From: Plesiocystis pacifica SIR-1
GTDB lineage: Bacteria; Myxococcota_A; Polyangia; Nannocystales; Nannocystaceae
Assembly (NCBI RefSeq): GCF_000170895.1
Contig: NZ_ABCS01000064.1
Span: 1-58,356, forward strand
DNA: 58,356 bases
Direction: 5' to 3'
In this document: positions 26,568 through 34,968 of the stretch, one piece after another
Numbering within the stretch: position 1 is the first letter of the stretch
Layout of the letters: each line of letters starts with the position of its first letter
Position numbers and translations under genes: made by a program
Notes under the pieces: model-generated
The model's input: the letters and a program-made list of their open reading frames with translations, nothing else
The model's database searches: none
What the model was told of the DNA's origin: nothing

Positions 26568-26969
26568 ATGACCACCACAGAGCCGACGACACACCGGGGC
26601 AGCTGCCACTGCGGCGCGGTCCGCTTCAGCGTCGAGGGGCAGGGGAGCGCGCTGGGGACCGCCTTTGGGGACGCGGGGGTCCTGGCCTGCAACTGCAGCA
26701 TGTGCGGCCGGGCCGGATCGCTGATGGTCTTCGTCGTGGCCGATCGCTTCACCCTCGACGCCGGCGAGGCGCAGCTGCGCGACTACCAGTTTGGCAAGGG
26801 CCATATCCATCACCCTTTTTGCAGCGTGTGTGGCATCAAGCCCTTCGCCCACGGCGTCGATCCAGAGTCCGGAGCGACGATGTACGCCGTCAACCTGCGC
26901 TGCGTGGACGGCAGCGACGCCCAGGTCCTGCTCGCCGACGCGAACTGGTACGACGGCGCGAGCTTGTGA
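26568..26969 (+). CDS. GFA/CENP-V family zinc-binding protein
   Basis: 133 residues. The family's zinc ligands are all visible: CHCGAVRF near residue 13, CNCSMCGRAG near 42 and HPFCSVCGIKPFAHG near 83. Established: GFA-type proteins include a glutathione-dependent formaldehyde-activating enzyme and many uncharacterised relatives. Inference: aldehyde/glutathione adduct handling. ATG 26568 follows TAGCCT by 7 nt. No signal peptide. The divergent AraC-type gene may regulate it. Confidence 0.9.
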   Translation: MTTTEPTTHRGSCHCGAVRFSVEGQGSALGTAFGDAGVLACNCSMCGRAGSLMVFVVADRFTLDAGEAQLRDYQFGKGHIHHPFCSVCGIKPFAHGVDPESGATMYAVNLRCVDGSDAQVLLADANWYDGASL

Positions 26970-27003
26970 GCCAACCGCGAGCCTCCGAGAGCAAAAACGC
27001 TGC

Positions 27004-27009
27004 TAGCAT
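27004..27009 (+). promoter_or_regulatory. -10-like TAGCAT before the Lys/Ala/Asp lipoprotein
   Basis: TAGCAT ends 6 nt before the ATG at 27016. Confidence 0.45.
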
Positions 27010-27015
27010 CCGCCC

Positions 27016-27675
27016 ATGCTGCGCACCTCCAAGCTCCTGCTCTCCTCCGCCGCTTGCCTGGCCCTGAGCTTCACCGTCGCTTGTGACAAGCCCGCCGAAG
27101 GCGGGGACAAGGCCGAGGCCGGGGACAAGGCGGACGCCGACAAGGCAGACGCCGACAAGGCCGAGGCCGACAAGGCAGAGGCCGACAAAGCCGACGAGCC
27201 CAAGAAGCTCGAGTGGACCTGGAAGACCAGCGACGTGTCCGGCGCGATGAAGGCCGGGACCACGCTGACCTACAAGCAGACCGGCAAGGACGCCAAGGGC
27301 AAGGAGGTCGAGGACGACTACGAGTGCCAGGTCAAGTCGGCGACCGGCACCGCCGTGGGGACCGTTTGCAACGGGGTCAACCATCCCAGCGAGGACAAGG
27401 GCGCCAACGAGGTCGCGACCCGGGACTTCAACCAGTACAGCCCCTTCTTCACCACCGAGCGCACCGAGGTCTCGCTGGTCGAGCGCGCCGAGCTGACCGT
27501 GGCCGCAGGGACCTTCGACACCGTCCAGGCCGAGCTCGAGGGCTTCATGGGCGGGCACTACACCGTGTGGATGATCGCCGACAAGCCCGGGGTCTACGCC
27601 AAGGTCCACAAGCACGCCAACGTCAACGACGAGAGCGACCAGACCGACATGGTCTTCGAGCTCGCGTCGATGTGA
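27016..27675 (+). CDS. Lipoprotein with Lys/Ala/Asp repeat linker, function unknown
   Basis: 219 residues. A signal peptide ends at SFTVAC. Residues about 25-65 are a charged linker made of ADKADADKAEADKA-type repeats. The remaining ~150 residues form a small beta-rich domain (MKAGTTLTYKQTGKDAKGKE; FNQYSPFFTTERTE; VAAGTFDTVQAELEG) like small secreted DUF3108-type beta-barrel proteins, though the family is not certain. Inference: an outer-membrane or periplasmic lipoprotein. A strong bidirectional terminator follows at 27697. Confidence 0.8.
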   Translation: MLRTSKLLLSSAACLALSFTVACDKPAEGGDKAEAGDKADADKADADKAEADKAEADKADEPKKLEWTWKTSDVSGAMKAGTTLTYKQTGKDAKGKEVEDDYECQVKSATGTAVGTVCNGVNHPSEDKGANEVATRDFNQYSPFFTTERTEVSLVERAELTVAAGTFDTVQAELEGFMGGHYTVWMIADKPGVYAKVHKHANVNDESDQTDMVFELASM

Positions 27676-27696
27676 GCCTGGTTTGAACCAACAAAG

Positions 27697-27733
27697 ACGA
27701 GCGAGGTGAGGCCACCTCGCTCGTGTTTTGTTT
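27697..27733. terminator. Bidirectional intrinsic terminator
   Basis: A perfect 12-bp stem (ACGAGCGAGGTG paired with CACCTCGCTCGT) with a 4-nt loop, followed on the plus strand by GTTTTGTTT and on the minus strand by CTTTGTT. It sits between two convergent genes and should stop both. Confidence 0.88.
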
Positions 27734-27746
27734 GGGGCCGCGGATC

Positions 27747-28673
27747 TCAGCCTTCCAGGCAGTTGTCGAAGGTGCTCTGGCAAGCGGCGAGGCCCTCGGC
27801 ATCGGGGGCGCAGGCGGTGCACAGGGCGTGCTGCTCCAGACAGGCCTCGAGCAGCTCGTCGTCGTAGTTGGGCAGGCACAGGCTCACGTCGAACTCGCTC
27901 ACGCACGCGTCGAAGGCCTCGCCGCAGCCGACGACGTCCTCGGGGGTGGCGGCGCTCTCCGAGCACTGGCCGTAGTCGGCCACGCACGCGTCGAGGAGCT
28001 CCTGCGGGCACTCGGGCTCCTCGCACATCGGGTCGTCGCAGGGCTCGGGGTCGATGCAGTTGTCGAACAGGGCTTCGCAGGCCTCGACGTCCTGGAGGGT
28101 CTCGGCGGCGTCGATGCAAGCGGAGAGGATGTCGTAGCAGGCCGGGTCGGGCTCGGGCTCGCCGCCCGTGTCCTCGCCGCCGTCTTCGGCACCGCCATCG
28201 TCGGCGCCGCCGTCCTCGGCACCGCCATCGTCGGCGCCGCCATCGTCCTCGGCGCCGCCATCGTCCTCGGCGCCGCCATCGTCCTCGGCACCGCCGTCGT
28301 CTTCCGCGTCACCGCCCTCGTCCTCGCGGGGAGGCTCACCGTCGTCGGCCTCACCGGCCTCGTCGTCCCCGCCCCCGTCGGCCTTGCCGCAGTTGGCCAG
28401 GCACTCGTCGAGGGCGTCGGCGCAGTACTGGGCGTCGTCGGGGTTCTCGGCGTCGTCGAGGCAGTCGTCGTAGTCGTCGTAGCACTGCTCGGCGTCCTCC
28501 TCCCACCAGCCGCCCTCGTTGACGGAGATCACGCAGGCGCTCGCGGTCCCGAGGGACAGGCCCAGCAGGCTCAGGGCGGCCAGGCGCCCCACGGCCGGGG
28601 CGCGCTTCAAGGACCGCTTGCGGGAGAGGGGGAGCAAGAAAGCGAGGGTCGGGCGGCGGGTCTTGCGGTGCAT
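27747..28673 (-). CDS. Exported Cys-rich protein with Asp/Gly-rich repeat linker
   Basis: 308 residues. The N-terminus is basic, then hydrophobic, and ends in TASAC, fitting either signal peptidase I or a weak lipobox. Two Cys-rich regions flank a low-complexity stretch of DDGGAEDD-type repeats (about residues 110-165). The Cys regions repeat a CxxxxxxC pattern (CYDDYDDCLDDAE, CADALDECLANC, CYDILSACIDAAE, CGEAFDACVSEF, CLEQHALCTAC), so this is probably a multi-disulfide extracellular protein. No family is recognised. A GTG directly before the ATG would add one residue. Confidence 0.75.
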   Translation of the reverse strand: MHRKTRRPTLAFLLPLSRKRSLKRAPAVGRLAALSLLGLSLGTASACVISVNEGGWWEEDAEQCYDDYDDCLDDAENPDDAQYCADALDECLANCGKADGGGDDEAGEADDGEPPREDEGGDAEDDGGAEDDGGAEDDGGAEDDGGADDGGAEDGGADDGGAEDGGEDTGGEPEPDPACYDILSACIDAAETLQDVEACEALFDNCIDPEPCDDPMCEEPECPQELLDACVADYGQCSESAATPEDVVGCGEAFDACVSEFDVSLCLPNYDDELLEACLEQHALCTACAPDAEGLAACQSTFDNCLEG

Positions 28674-28775
28674 CACGGCCCTCGAACACCGCCGGAGAGG
28701 GCTCGTGTCACCGCCGAGATCAAAAAAGTTGGGCGAGCCCGACAGGGGATTCCTGGCCCTAGAGCTGGGGCCTGC

Positions 28776-28781
28776 TACCGT
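28776..28781 (+). promoter_or_regulatory. -10-like TACCGT before the Suv3-like helicase
   Basis: TACCGT ends 6 nt before GTG 28788. Confidence 0.4.
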
Positions 28782-28787
28782 GGGGGA

Positions 28788-31256
28788 GTGAGCGGACTTG
28801 GCGCGACCCCCGTGGGGATCACCGCCGCCCTCGGACCCACGAACACCGGCAAGACCCACCGGGCGATCGAGCGCATGCTCGAGCACCGCAGCGGGATGAT
28901 CGGCCTGCCCCTGCGCCTGCTCGCGCGGGAGGTCTACGACAAGATCACCGCGCGCATTGGGGAGGACCGGGTGGCGTTGGTCACCGGCGAAGAGAAGCGG
29001 ATCCCCCCGCGGCCGGACTATTGGGTGTGCACCGTCGAGTCCATGCCCGTCAGCCGCGAGGTCGACTTCGTGGCCGTCGACGAGATCCAGCTGGCCGGGC
29101 ACCGCCAGCGCGGGCACGTGTTCACCGATCGCCTGCTCCACGCCCGCGGCCGCCTCGAGACCTGGTTCATGGGCTCCGAGTCCGTGCGCCCGATCCTCGA
29201 GGAGCTCGTGCCCACGGCCGACGTGCACACCCACCCGCGCCTGTCCCAGCTGCGCGGCATCGGCAACCTCTCCCTCGGCGCCCTCCCGCCGCGCACGGCC
29301 GTGGTCGCGTTCTCGGCCGAGGAGGTCTACGCCATCGCCGAGCGCCTGCGTCAGCGCCGGGGCGGGGCGGCGGTGGTGCTCGGGGCCCTGTCTCCGCGCA
29401 CGCGCAACGCCCAGGTGGCCCTCTACCAGTCCGGCGAGGTCGACTACATGGTCGCCACGGACGCGATCGGCATGGGCCTCAACATGGACGTGGACACGGT
29501 GGCGTTCGCGGGCCTGCGCAAGTTCGACGGCGTCGAGGTCCGCGAGCTCGAGCCCGGGGAGCTCGCGCAGATCGCCGGCCGGGCGGGGCGGGCCCACAAC
29601 GACGGACAGTTTTGCTGCCTGTCCCCCGCAGGGCCCCTACCCAGCGCGGTCGTCGACGCCATCGAGACCCACCACTTCCCGGTCATGCGCCGGGTGATCT
29701 GGCGAAACTCGGACCTCGACTTTCGCACCCTCGAGTCGCTGACGGCCTCGCTGCGCGCCCGGCCGCCGCGGCGCGTGCTCGAGCCCGTGCGCGCGGCGGA
29801 GGACTTTTCGACCCTGGTCCAGCTGAGCGCGCGCGAGGACATCCAGGCCCTGGCGAAGGGGCAGGCGTCGGTCGAGCTGCTGTGGGAGGTGTGCCAGATC
29901 CCCGACTTTCGCAAGCTGCTGCTCGACGGCCACGTCGAGCTCCTCGCCAACATCTACCGCCAGCTGGCGAGCCCCCGCGGGCGCATCGACCCGGCGTGGA
30001 TGGCCGAGCGCATCGATCGCATCGACGACGTCGAGGGGGACATCCACACCTTGATGACGCGCATCGCCTTCGTGCGGACGTGGACCTACGTCAGCAACCA
30101 TCGCCGGTGGATCGTCGACGCCGAGGCCTGGCAGGCGCGGACCCGGGCCGTGGAGGACCGGCTCAGCGACGCGCTGCACGAGCGCCTGGTCGCCCGCTTC
30201 GTCGAGCGCGAGGGGGCGCGAGCGAGCGGCCGTGCGACCCGGGAGCAGCGGCGGGCTCGCAAGCGCACGCGCTCGACCACGGTCCAGCGTCGACGGCCCC
30301 AGCTCGATCGCGCCGCGGTGGCCGAGGGTCCCTTCGCCAAGCTGCTCGAGCTCGATCTGCGCCCGAGCGCCGGGTCGGACGCGTCGGGAGCTGTCCGGGA
30401 CGACGCGTGGGTCCAGGCCCTCGTCGAGGCGCCGCACGAGCGCTTCGCCCTGCGCGAGGGCGGGTGGATCGTCGACCTCGAGGACAGCGAAGACGCGCCT
30501 GAGCTGGCCCGCCTCGGCCGCGGCGTCGACCTGCTGCGCCCGGAGGTCTCCCTGCTCGTGGGCGAAGCGCTCGGCGCGGGCGCGCGCGCTCGGGTGCAGC
30601 GGCGCCTGGTCGCGTGGACCCGCGACGCCGTCACGCGCCTGCTCGGCGCGCTGCGTTCGGGGGCCGCGGACGCGCTGTCGAGCGACGCGCGGGGTCTCGT
30701 CTACCAGCTCGAGCAGGGCCTCGGCACGATCCACCGGAGCGCCGCAGAGGCCCAGCTGCGCCGCCTCGACGGCCGCGATCGCAAGCGCCTCGAGAGCCTC
30801 GGCGTCCGCGTGGGCGAGCGCTTGATCTGGGCGCCCAAGCTGCTGCGCGCGCCGGCCTTGCGCCAGCGCGCGGCGCTGTGCTCCGCGGCGCTCCCCAAGG
30901 GCGTGTCCGTGCCCGCGCCGCCGGGCGGGGCCGTGTCCTTCGCGCCCAACCCCGAGGTCGACGCGGGGGCCTACACGGCCCTGGGCTACCCCGTGCTCGG
31001 CGATCGGGCGATCCGCGCGGACATGATCGAGCGCCTGCTCGGCGAGCTCGCGCGCCTCGACGGCGGGGCTGGGGTCGGGCTCGACGGGCGGGAGGGGGCG
31101 AAGCTCGCGGGGCTCGTTGGGGTGCGTCGAGAGCAGCTCGAGGCTGTCGTCGAGGCGCTCGGCTGGACCCGCGACGACGACGATGAGGCGCGCTGGCGAG
31201 CGCCGAGCCCTCGCTCGCGGCGAGCTCGGAGGTCGTCGCAAGGACGGCGACGTTGA
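28788..31256 (+). CDS. Suv3-like ATP-dependent RNA helicase
   Basis: 822 residues. Superfamily 2 helicase motifs fit the Suv3 (mitochondrial degradosome) type: ALGPTNTGKTHRAIE (Walker A) near residue 15, AVDEIQLAG (motif II) near 97, then VALYQSGEVDYMVATDAIGMGLNMD (described in parts: VATDAIGMGLNM) and AQIAGRAGRA (motif VI). A Suv3 C-terminal domain follows (LSAREDIQALAKGQ; VELLWEVCQIPDFRKL). The last ~350 residues include an Arg/Lys-rich linker and a basic end. Inference: RNA turnover or surveillance. GTG 28788 was chosen from TACCGT 6 nt upstream and because it immediately precedes the helicase core; a long upstream extension is opposed by the convergent genes. Confidence 0.88.
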   Translation: MSGLGATPVGITAALGPTNTGKTHRAIERMLEHRSGMIGLPLRLLAREVYDKITARIGEDRVALVTGEEKRIPPRPDYWVCTVESMPVSREVDFVAVDEIQLAGHRQRGHVFTDRLLHARGRLETWFMGSESVRPILEELVPTADVHTHPRLSQLRGIGNLSLGALPPRTAVVAFSAEEVYAIAERLRQRRGGAAVVLGALSPRTRNAQVALYQSGEVDYMVATDAIGMGLNMDVDTVAFAGLRKFDGVEVRELEPGELAQIAGRAGRAHNDGQFCCLSPAGPLPSAVVDAIETHHFPVMRRVIWRNSDLDFRTLESLTASLRARPPRRVLEPVRAAEDFSTLVQLSAREDIQALAKGQASVELLWEVCQIPDFRKLLLDGHVELLANIYRQLASPRGRIDPAWMAERIDRIDDVEGDIHTLMTRIAFVRTWTYVSNHRRWIVDAEAWQARTRAVEDRLSDALHERLVARFVEREGARASGRATREQRRARKRTRSTTVQRRRPQLDRAAVAEGPFAKLLELDLRPSAGSDASGAVRDDAWVQALVEAPHERFALREGGWIVDLEDSEDAPELARLGRGVDLLRPEVSLLVGEALGAGARARVQRRLVAWTRDAVTRLLGALRSGAADALSSDARGLVYQLEQGLGTIHRSAAEAQLRRLDGRDRKRLESLGVRVGERLIWAPKLLRAPALRQRAALCSAALPKGVSVPAPPGGAVSFAPNPEVDAGAYTALGYPVLGDRAIRADMIERLLGELARLDGGAGVGLDGREGAKLAGLVGVRREQLEAVVEALGWTRDDDDEARWRAPSPRSRRARRSSQGRRR

Positions 31257-31304
31257 GGCGCCCGGCGGGTAAATCATGCGGGGAGGCTGGCGCTCGCTCT
31301 CCGC

Positions 31305-31310
31305 TATGCT
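31305..31310 (+). promoter_or_regulatory. -10-like TATGCT before the PAS kinase
   Basis: TATGCT ends 7 nt before TTG 31318. The in-frame ATG at 31306 lies inside this element. Confidence 0.5.
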
Positions 31311-31317
31311 CGACACC

Positions 31318-33360
31318 TTGACGGGGACCCCAGACAACGGCCTGCGCATCGCCGCGCTCGCCCTCGAGTACGGCCTCATCGAGGGGGCGCAGTTCTCCCA
31401 GGCCTGCCTGCTGTGGGCGGCCGACGGCGCGCGCGACGTGGACGCGATCCTGATCGAGCGCGGTTGGCTGGACGCCGAGGCCCACGCCGCCCTCGTCGAG
31501 CGCCTGACCGAGCCTCCCCTGCGCCCTTCTCTCGTGGTCCCCGAGGTCGGCGGGGGCGGGCTCGTCGAGGGCGACACGGTCACGCTGATCGCCTCGTCGG
31601 CGGGGCTGGACGCCACCCCCGCGGCCGGGCTCGGCTACGGGCGCCCGACCCTCGTGGGCTCGCGCCTGGGCCCGCTGCGCTTCGTCCCGGAGGGCAGCGG
31701 CGTGTCGGTCCGCGAGCGCCTCGAGCTCCGCGGGCTGCACTCGTCGGGGGGCATCGGCGAGGTCTGGCGCGCCTTCGACGAGGTGCTCGAGCGGGAGGTC
31801 GCGCTCAAGCGGCTGCGCGACGATCGCGACGCGGGCAGCAACCGCGCCCGGTTCATGCGCGAGGCCAAGATCACCGGCCAGCTCGCGCACCCAGGGGTCG
31901 TCCCGGTCTACGACTTCAACGCCGCGCCCGACGGCTCGCGCAGCTTTTACACCATGCGCTTCGTTCGCGGCCGAACCTTGCGGGAGGTCATCGCGGACTT
32001 CCACGACACGCGCATGCGCGAGGCCCAGCCGCTGATCGCTGGCGCCTTCGTGGACCTGCTCGGCGCCTTCGTGAGCGTGTGCAAGACCGTGGCCTTCGCC
32101 CACTCGCGGGGCATCATCCACCGCGACCTCAAGGGCGAGAACATCATGATCGGGGACTACGGCGAGGTCGTGGTCCTGGACTGGGGCCTGGCCAAGCGCA
32201 TCGCCGCCGCGGAGGTGGTCGAGATCGAGAGCGAGGTCGCGGACAGGGACGAGGGCGGCGAGGCGGCGACGGGGGAAGCCTCCGAGTCGATGACCAGCCC
32301 GCTCCAGACCATGCAGGGCGAGCGCCTGGGCACGCCGGCCTACATGGCCCCGGAGCAGGCGCGCGGGGCCATCGATCAGCTCGGGCCTCAGACCGACGTC
32401 TACGGCCTCTCGGCGATCCTCTACGCCATCCTCACCGGCGGCCCGCCCTTTTCGGGGGACAGCGCCGTCGCGGTGATGCACGCCGTGCTCCACGAGCCGC
32501 CCCTGCCGCCCAGCGAGCTCACCCACGACGTGCCCGAGGCCCTCGAGGCCCTGTGCCTGCGCGGCCTGGCCAAGGACCTCAGCGATCGTCCGGGCTCGGC
32601 GGCCGAGCTGGCCGAGGTGGTGCAGGGCTGGCTGCGGGCCCTCGCCGAGCGCCGCCGGGACGAGGCCGAGCGCGAGCGCTTTTTCGATCTCTCCCTCGAC
32701 CTGCTCGCCCTCGTCGACTCGAGCGACGCGCTGATCCAGACCAACGCCGCGTGGGCCGAGGCCCTCGGCGTCGGCGCGGCCGAGCGCGGCCCAGGGGCGC
32801 CCTTCCTCGCGCGCCTGGACCCCCGCGACCGCGAGGCCGTCCGGGCGACCCTCGCCGAGCTGCGCGCGAGCGGGGGGCAGGCCAGCTTCGAGGCCCGCAT
32901 GCCCGACGCCGGGGGGGCGACCCGGTGGGTCGACTGGTCCGCCCGGGCGCTGCCCAGCCAGTCCGAGCTCTACCTCGTCGGCCGCGACGTCACCACGCGG
33001 CGTGAGTCCGAGGCCGAGGCCCGCGGCCTGGTCGAGTGCGCCCCTGATGCGACCTGTGTCGCCGACGCTCAGGGCGTCATCGTGCGGGTCAACGCCCAGC
33101 TCGAGCGCCTGTTCGGCTACCCGCGCGAGGAGCTGATCGGCGCGCCCATCGAGACGCTCGTGCCCGCGGCCTCCCGCGCGCGCCACCAGGGCCACGTCGC
33201 CGGCTTCGTCCGTGATCCCGCGGTCCGACCCATGGCCAGCGGCCTGCCCCTCGAAGCTCAGCACCGGGACGGGACGGTCTTCCCCGTGGAGGTCAGCCTG
33301 GGCCACGTCCGCACGCCCTCGCGCCTGCTCATCGTCGCGGCCATCCGCCGCTGGACTTGA
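31318..33360 (+). CDS. Ser/Thr protein kinase with two C-terminal PAS domains
   Basis: 680 residues. An N-terminal helical domain (LALEYGLIEGAQFSQACLLW; DAILIERGWLDAEAHAAL) is the type found ahead of myxobacterial kinases. The kinase domain spans about 130-440: SSGGIGEVWRAFDE, VALKRL, IIHRDLKGENIMIG, DWGLAKR in place of DFG, and GTPAYMAPEQARG. Two PAS domains follow at about 450-560 (ALVDSSDALIQTNAAW) and 565-675 (VECAPDATCVADAQGVIVRV; LFGYPREELIGAPIETL). There is no histidine kinase or output domain after the second PAS, so PAS sensing probably feeds back to the Ser/Thr kinase. TTG 31318 was chosen from TATGCT; ATG 31306 and ATG 31276 are alternatives. Confidence 0.88.
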   Translation: MTGTPDNGLRIAALALEYGLIEGAQFSQACLLWAADGARDVDAILIERGWLDAEAHAALVERLTEPPLRPSLVVPEVGGGGLVEGDTVTLIASSAGLDATPAAGLGYGRPTLVGSRLGPLRFVPEGSGVSVRERLELRGLHSSGGIGEVWRAFDEVLEREVALKRLRDDRDAGSNRARFMREAKITGQLAHPGVVPVYDFNAAPDGSRSFYTMRFVRGRTLREVIADFHDTRMREAQPLIAGAFVDLLGAFVSVCKTVAFAHSRGIIHRDLKGENIMIGDYGEVVVLDWGLAKRIAAAEVVEIESEVADRDEGGEAATGEASESMTSPLQTMQGERLGTPAYMAPEQARGAIDQLGPQTDVYGLSAILYAILTGGPPFSGDSAVAVMHAVLHEPPLPPSELTHDVPEALEALCLRGLAKDLSDRPGSAAELAEVVQGWLRALAERRRDEAERERFFDLSLDLLALVDSSDALIQTNAAWAEALGVGAAERGPGAPFLARLDPRDREAVRATLAELRASGGQASFEARMPDAGGATRWVDWSARALPSQSELYLVGRDVTTRRESEAEARGLVECAPDATCVADAQGVIVRVNAQLERLFGYPREELIGAPIETLVPAASRARHQGHVAGFVRDPAVRPMASGLPLEAQHRDGTVFPVEVSLGHVRTPSRLLIVAAIRRWT

Positions 33361-33373
33361 GCGCGCCCTGACT

Positions 33374-33791
33374 CTGGTCACGAGTGGTCGAGGGGGGAGG
33401 GACTTTTTGGAGGATTGGCAGGCGCGGGTCGGCGTCGCCCTGGCGGACGTCCCCGACTTGCTCGTCCTCAACCCGCGCCGGCGCGAGTGGGACGCGAGCT
33501 GGCGCCAGGCCATCGACGAGCCCAAGTTCCGCGGGCAGGTCGAGTGGGAGCTCGACGGCCTGGACTCGGCGGACCGGATCGCTTTTTACTTCGCGCCGGA
33601 CACCAAGGCGCCGATCTCCCTGCTGGAGCTCGGCCTGTACGCGCGCGCGGGCCGTGCGATCGTCTGCTGGCCCGAGGGGGTATTGGCGCAAGGGCAACGT
33701 GGACATCGTGTGCGCGCGCCATGGCGTGGACCAGGTCGCCGATCTCGACGCCCTCGTCGCGCGGCTGCGTGACCGCCTCGCCCAGTGCTAG
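33374..33791 (+). pseudogene. Frameshifted nucleoside 2-deoxyribosyltransferase-like gene
   Basis: Two overlapping frames together encode one protein. The first frame reads DWQARVGVALADVPDLLVLN, PRRREWDASW, GQVEWELDGLDSADRIAFYF, TKAPISLLELGLYARAG and IVCWPEG. After a run of five G at 33676-33680 the family's continuation (YWRKGNVDIVCARHGVDQV) is in the other frame and ends at 33791. One G fewer would join them. The content matches the nucleoside 2-deoxyribosyltransferase-like family (PF15891-type). The first-frame start may be TTG 33407, preceded by GGGGGGAGG. The usual N-terminal glycine-rich strand is also poor. It could be a real pseudogene, a base-calling error in a homopolymer or a recoded site. 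It lies just before the LOG-family gene. Confidence 0.65.
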
Positions 33792-33794
33792 CCT
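33789..33794 (+). promoter_or_regulatory. -10-like TAGCCT before the LOG-family gene
   Basis: TAGCCT ends 8 nt before ATG 33803. Its first three bases are also the stop codon of the preceding frameshifted gene. Confidence 0.4.
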
Positions 33795-33802
33795 GGCCGC
33801 GG

Positions 33803-34948
33803 ATGGTTCACCACGAGATCGACTCGGAAGCGGCGCTCCTGGCTTTTGTGCGGGCCCACGGTCACCTCCGCGGGCAGGCGATCCAGGAGCTCGATCTGCG
33901 CCCCCACGCCGCGCTCTTGCAGGGCATCGAGGGCGCGGGCGCGGCCTTTTTGGGCTGCACCCTCGACGCCCAGACCATCGCCCACCTCTACCGCACCGGC
34001 GCGGACCTGTTCCCGCCGCTGAGCGAGGGCATGGCGCTGCCCTTTCGCCCCTACCGCAGCGGGCTCTACACCGTCGAGGAGCTCTACGAGGGCTTCGATC
34101 CTGGGCGCGAGGGCTCGTTTTGGACGGACGCTCGGGACAGCGCCATCTACCGCTACTTCACCAAGCGGCGCGAGGCCGGGGTGCCCGTGGCGATCATGGA
34201 GGCGCTCGCGATGCGGCTCCACGACCACGCCATCGAGGACGCGGTCTACGATCTCTTGCACCCGGCTGAGGGCGAGGAGCGGCGGGTGGTCGCGGTCATG
34301 GGCGGCCACGCGATGCGCCGGGATCAGCCGATCTTCGCGGACGTGGCTCGCATGGCCCGGACCCTGACCCGCGACGGCTTCTTCATCGCAACGGGGGGAG
34401 GGCCCGGGGCGATGGAGGCGAGCAACCTCGGGGCTTACTTCGCGCCCTTTGACGACGGCGCCCTCGACCAGGCCCTCGAGCTGCTGGCCAACGAGACCGA
34501 CTATCGGGCGCACGCCTACCTCGAGTTCGCCCTGGAGGTGCGGCGGCGCTGGCCTCCGCGGGACAGCGCCGAGAGCCTGGCGATCCCGACTTGGTTCTAT
34601 GGCCACGAGCCGACCAACATGTTCGCCAGCCACGTGGCCAAGTACTTCGCCAACAGCGTGCGCGAAGACGGGCTGCTGGCCATCGCCAAGTACGGAGTGG
34701 TCTACGCCCCGGGCTCGGCGGGGACGATCCAGGAGGTGTTCATGGACGCCTGCCAAAACCACTACGTGACCTGCGAGGTCATGAGCCCCATGGTGTTGCT
34801 GGGCGTGGACCACTGGACCCACAAGCTCCCGGTCTGGCCGCTGCTGCGAGCCATGAGCGAGGGGCGGCCGTGGGGCGAGCTGGTCCGGCTGTGCGATCGC
34901 GGGTCGGAGGCGGCGGCCTTCATCCGCCAGCACCCGCCGCGGTCCTAG
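33803..34948 (+). CDS. LOG-family (Rossmann-fold) nucleotide-binding protein
   Basis: 381 residues. The core holds the LOG/lysine decarboxylase-like motifs: AVMGGHAMRR, IATGGGPGAMEASNLG near residue 198 and YAPGSAGTIQEVFMDA near 300. The second motif is usually PGGxGTxxE; here Ser-Ala replaces Gly-x, while the Thr and Glu are kept. An N-terminal extension of about 150 residues has no recognised domain. Established: LOG proteins hydrolyse nucleotide 5'-monophosphates to free base and ribose phosphate. The neighbour is a frameshifted deoxyribosyltransferase-like gene, a second N-glycosidic-bond enzyme type, which hints at nucleotide salvage or stress metabolism. It is convergent with a STAS gene. 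Confidence 0.82.
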   Translation: MVHHEIDSEAALLAFVRAHGHLRGQAIQELDLRPHAALLQGIEGAGAAFLGCTLDAQTIAHLYRTGADLFPPLSEGMALPFRPYRSGLYTVEELYEGFDPGREGSFWTDARDSAIYRYFTKRREAGVPVAIMEALAMRLHDHAIEDAVYDLLHPAEGEERRVVAVMGGHAMRRDQPIFADVARMARTLTRDGFFIATGGGPGAMEASNLGAYFAPFDDGALDQALELLANETDYRAHAYLEFALEVRRRWPPRDSAESLAIPTWFYGHEPTNMFASHVAKYFANSVREDGLLAIAKYGVVYAPGSAGTIQEVFMDACQNHYVTCEVMSPMVLLGVDHWTHKLPVWPLLRAMSEGRPWGELVRLCDRGSEAAAFIRQHPPRS

Positions 34949-34968
34949 CTAGCTGACTAGCTGACTAG
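34944..34968. repeat. Stop-rich CTAGCTGA repeat at a convergent junction
   Basis: The two convergent stop codons (TAG at 34946-34948 and CTA at 34965-34967) are separated by 16 bp made of overlapping CTAGCTGACTAG repeats. Stops occur in several frames on both strands. No T-tract is present, so this is not a typical intrinsic terminator. Confidence 0.5.
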
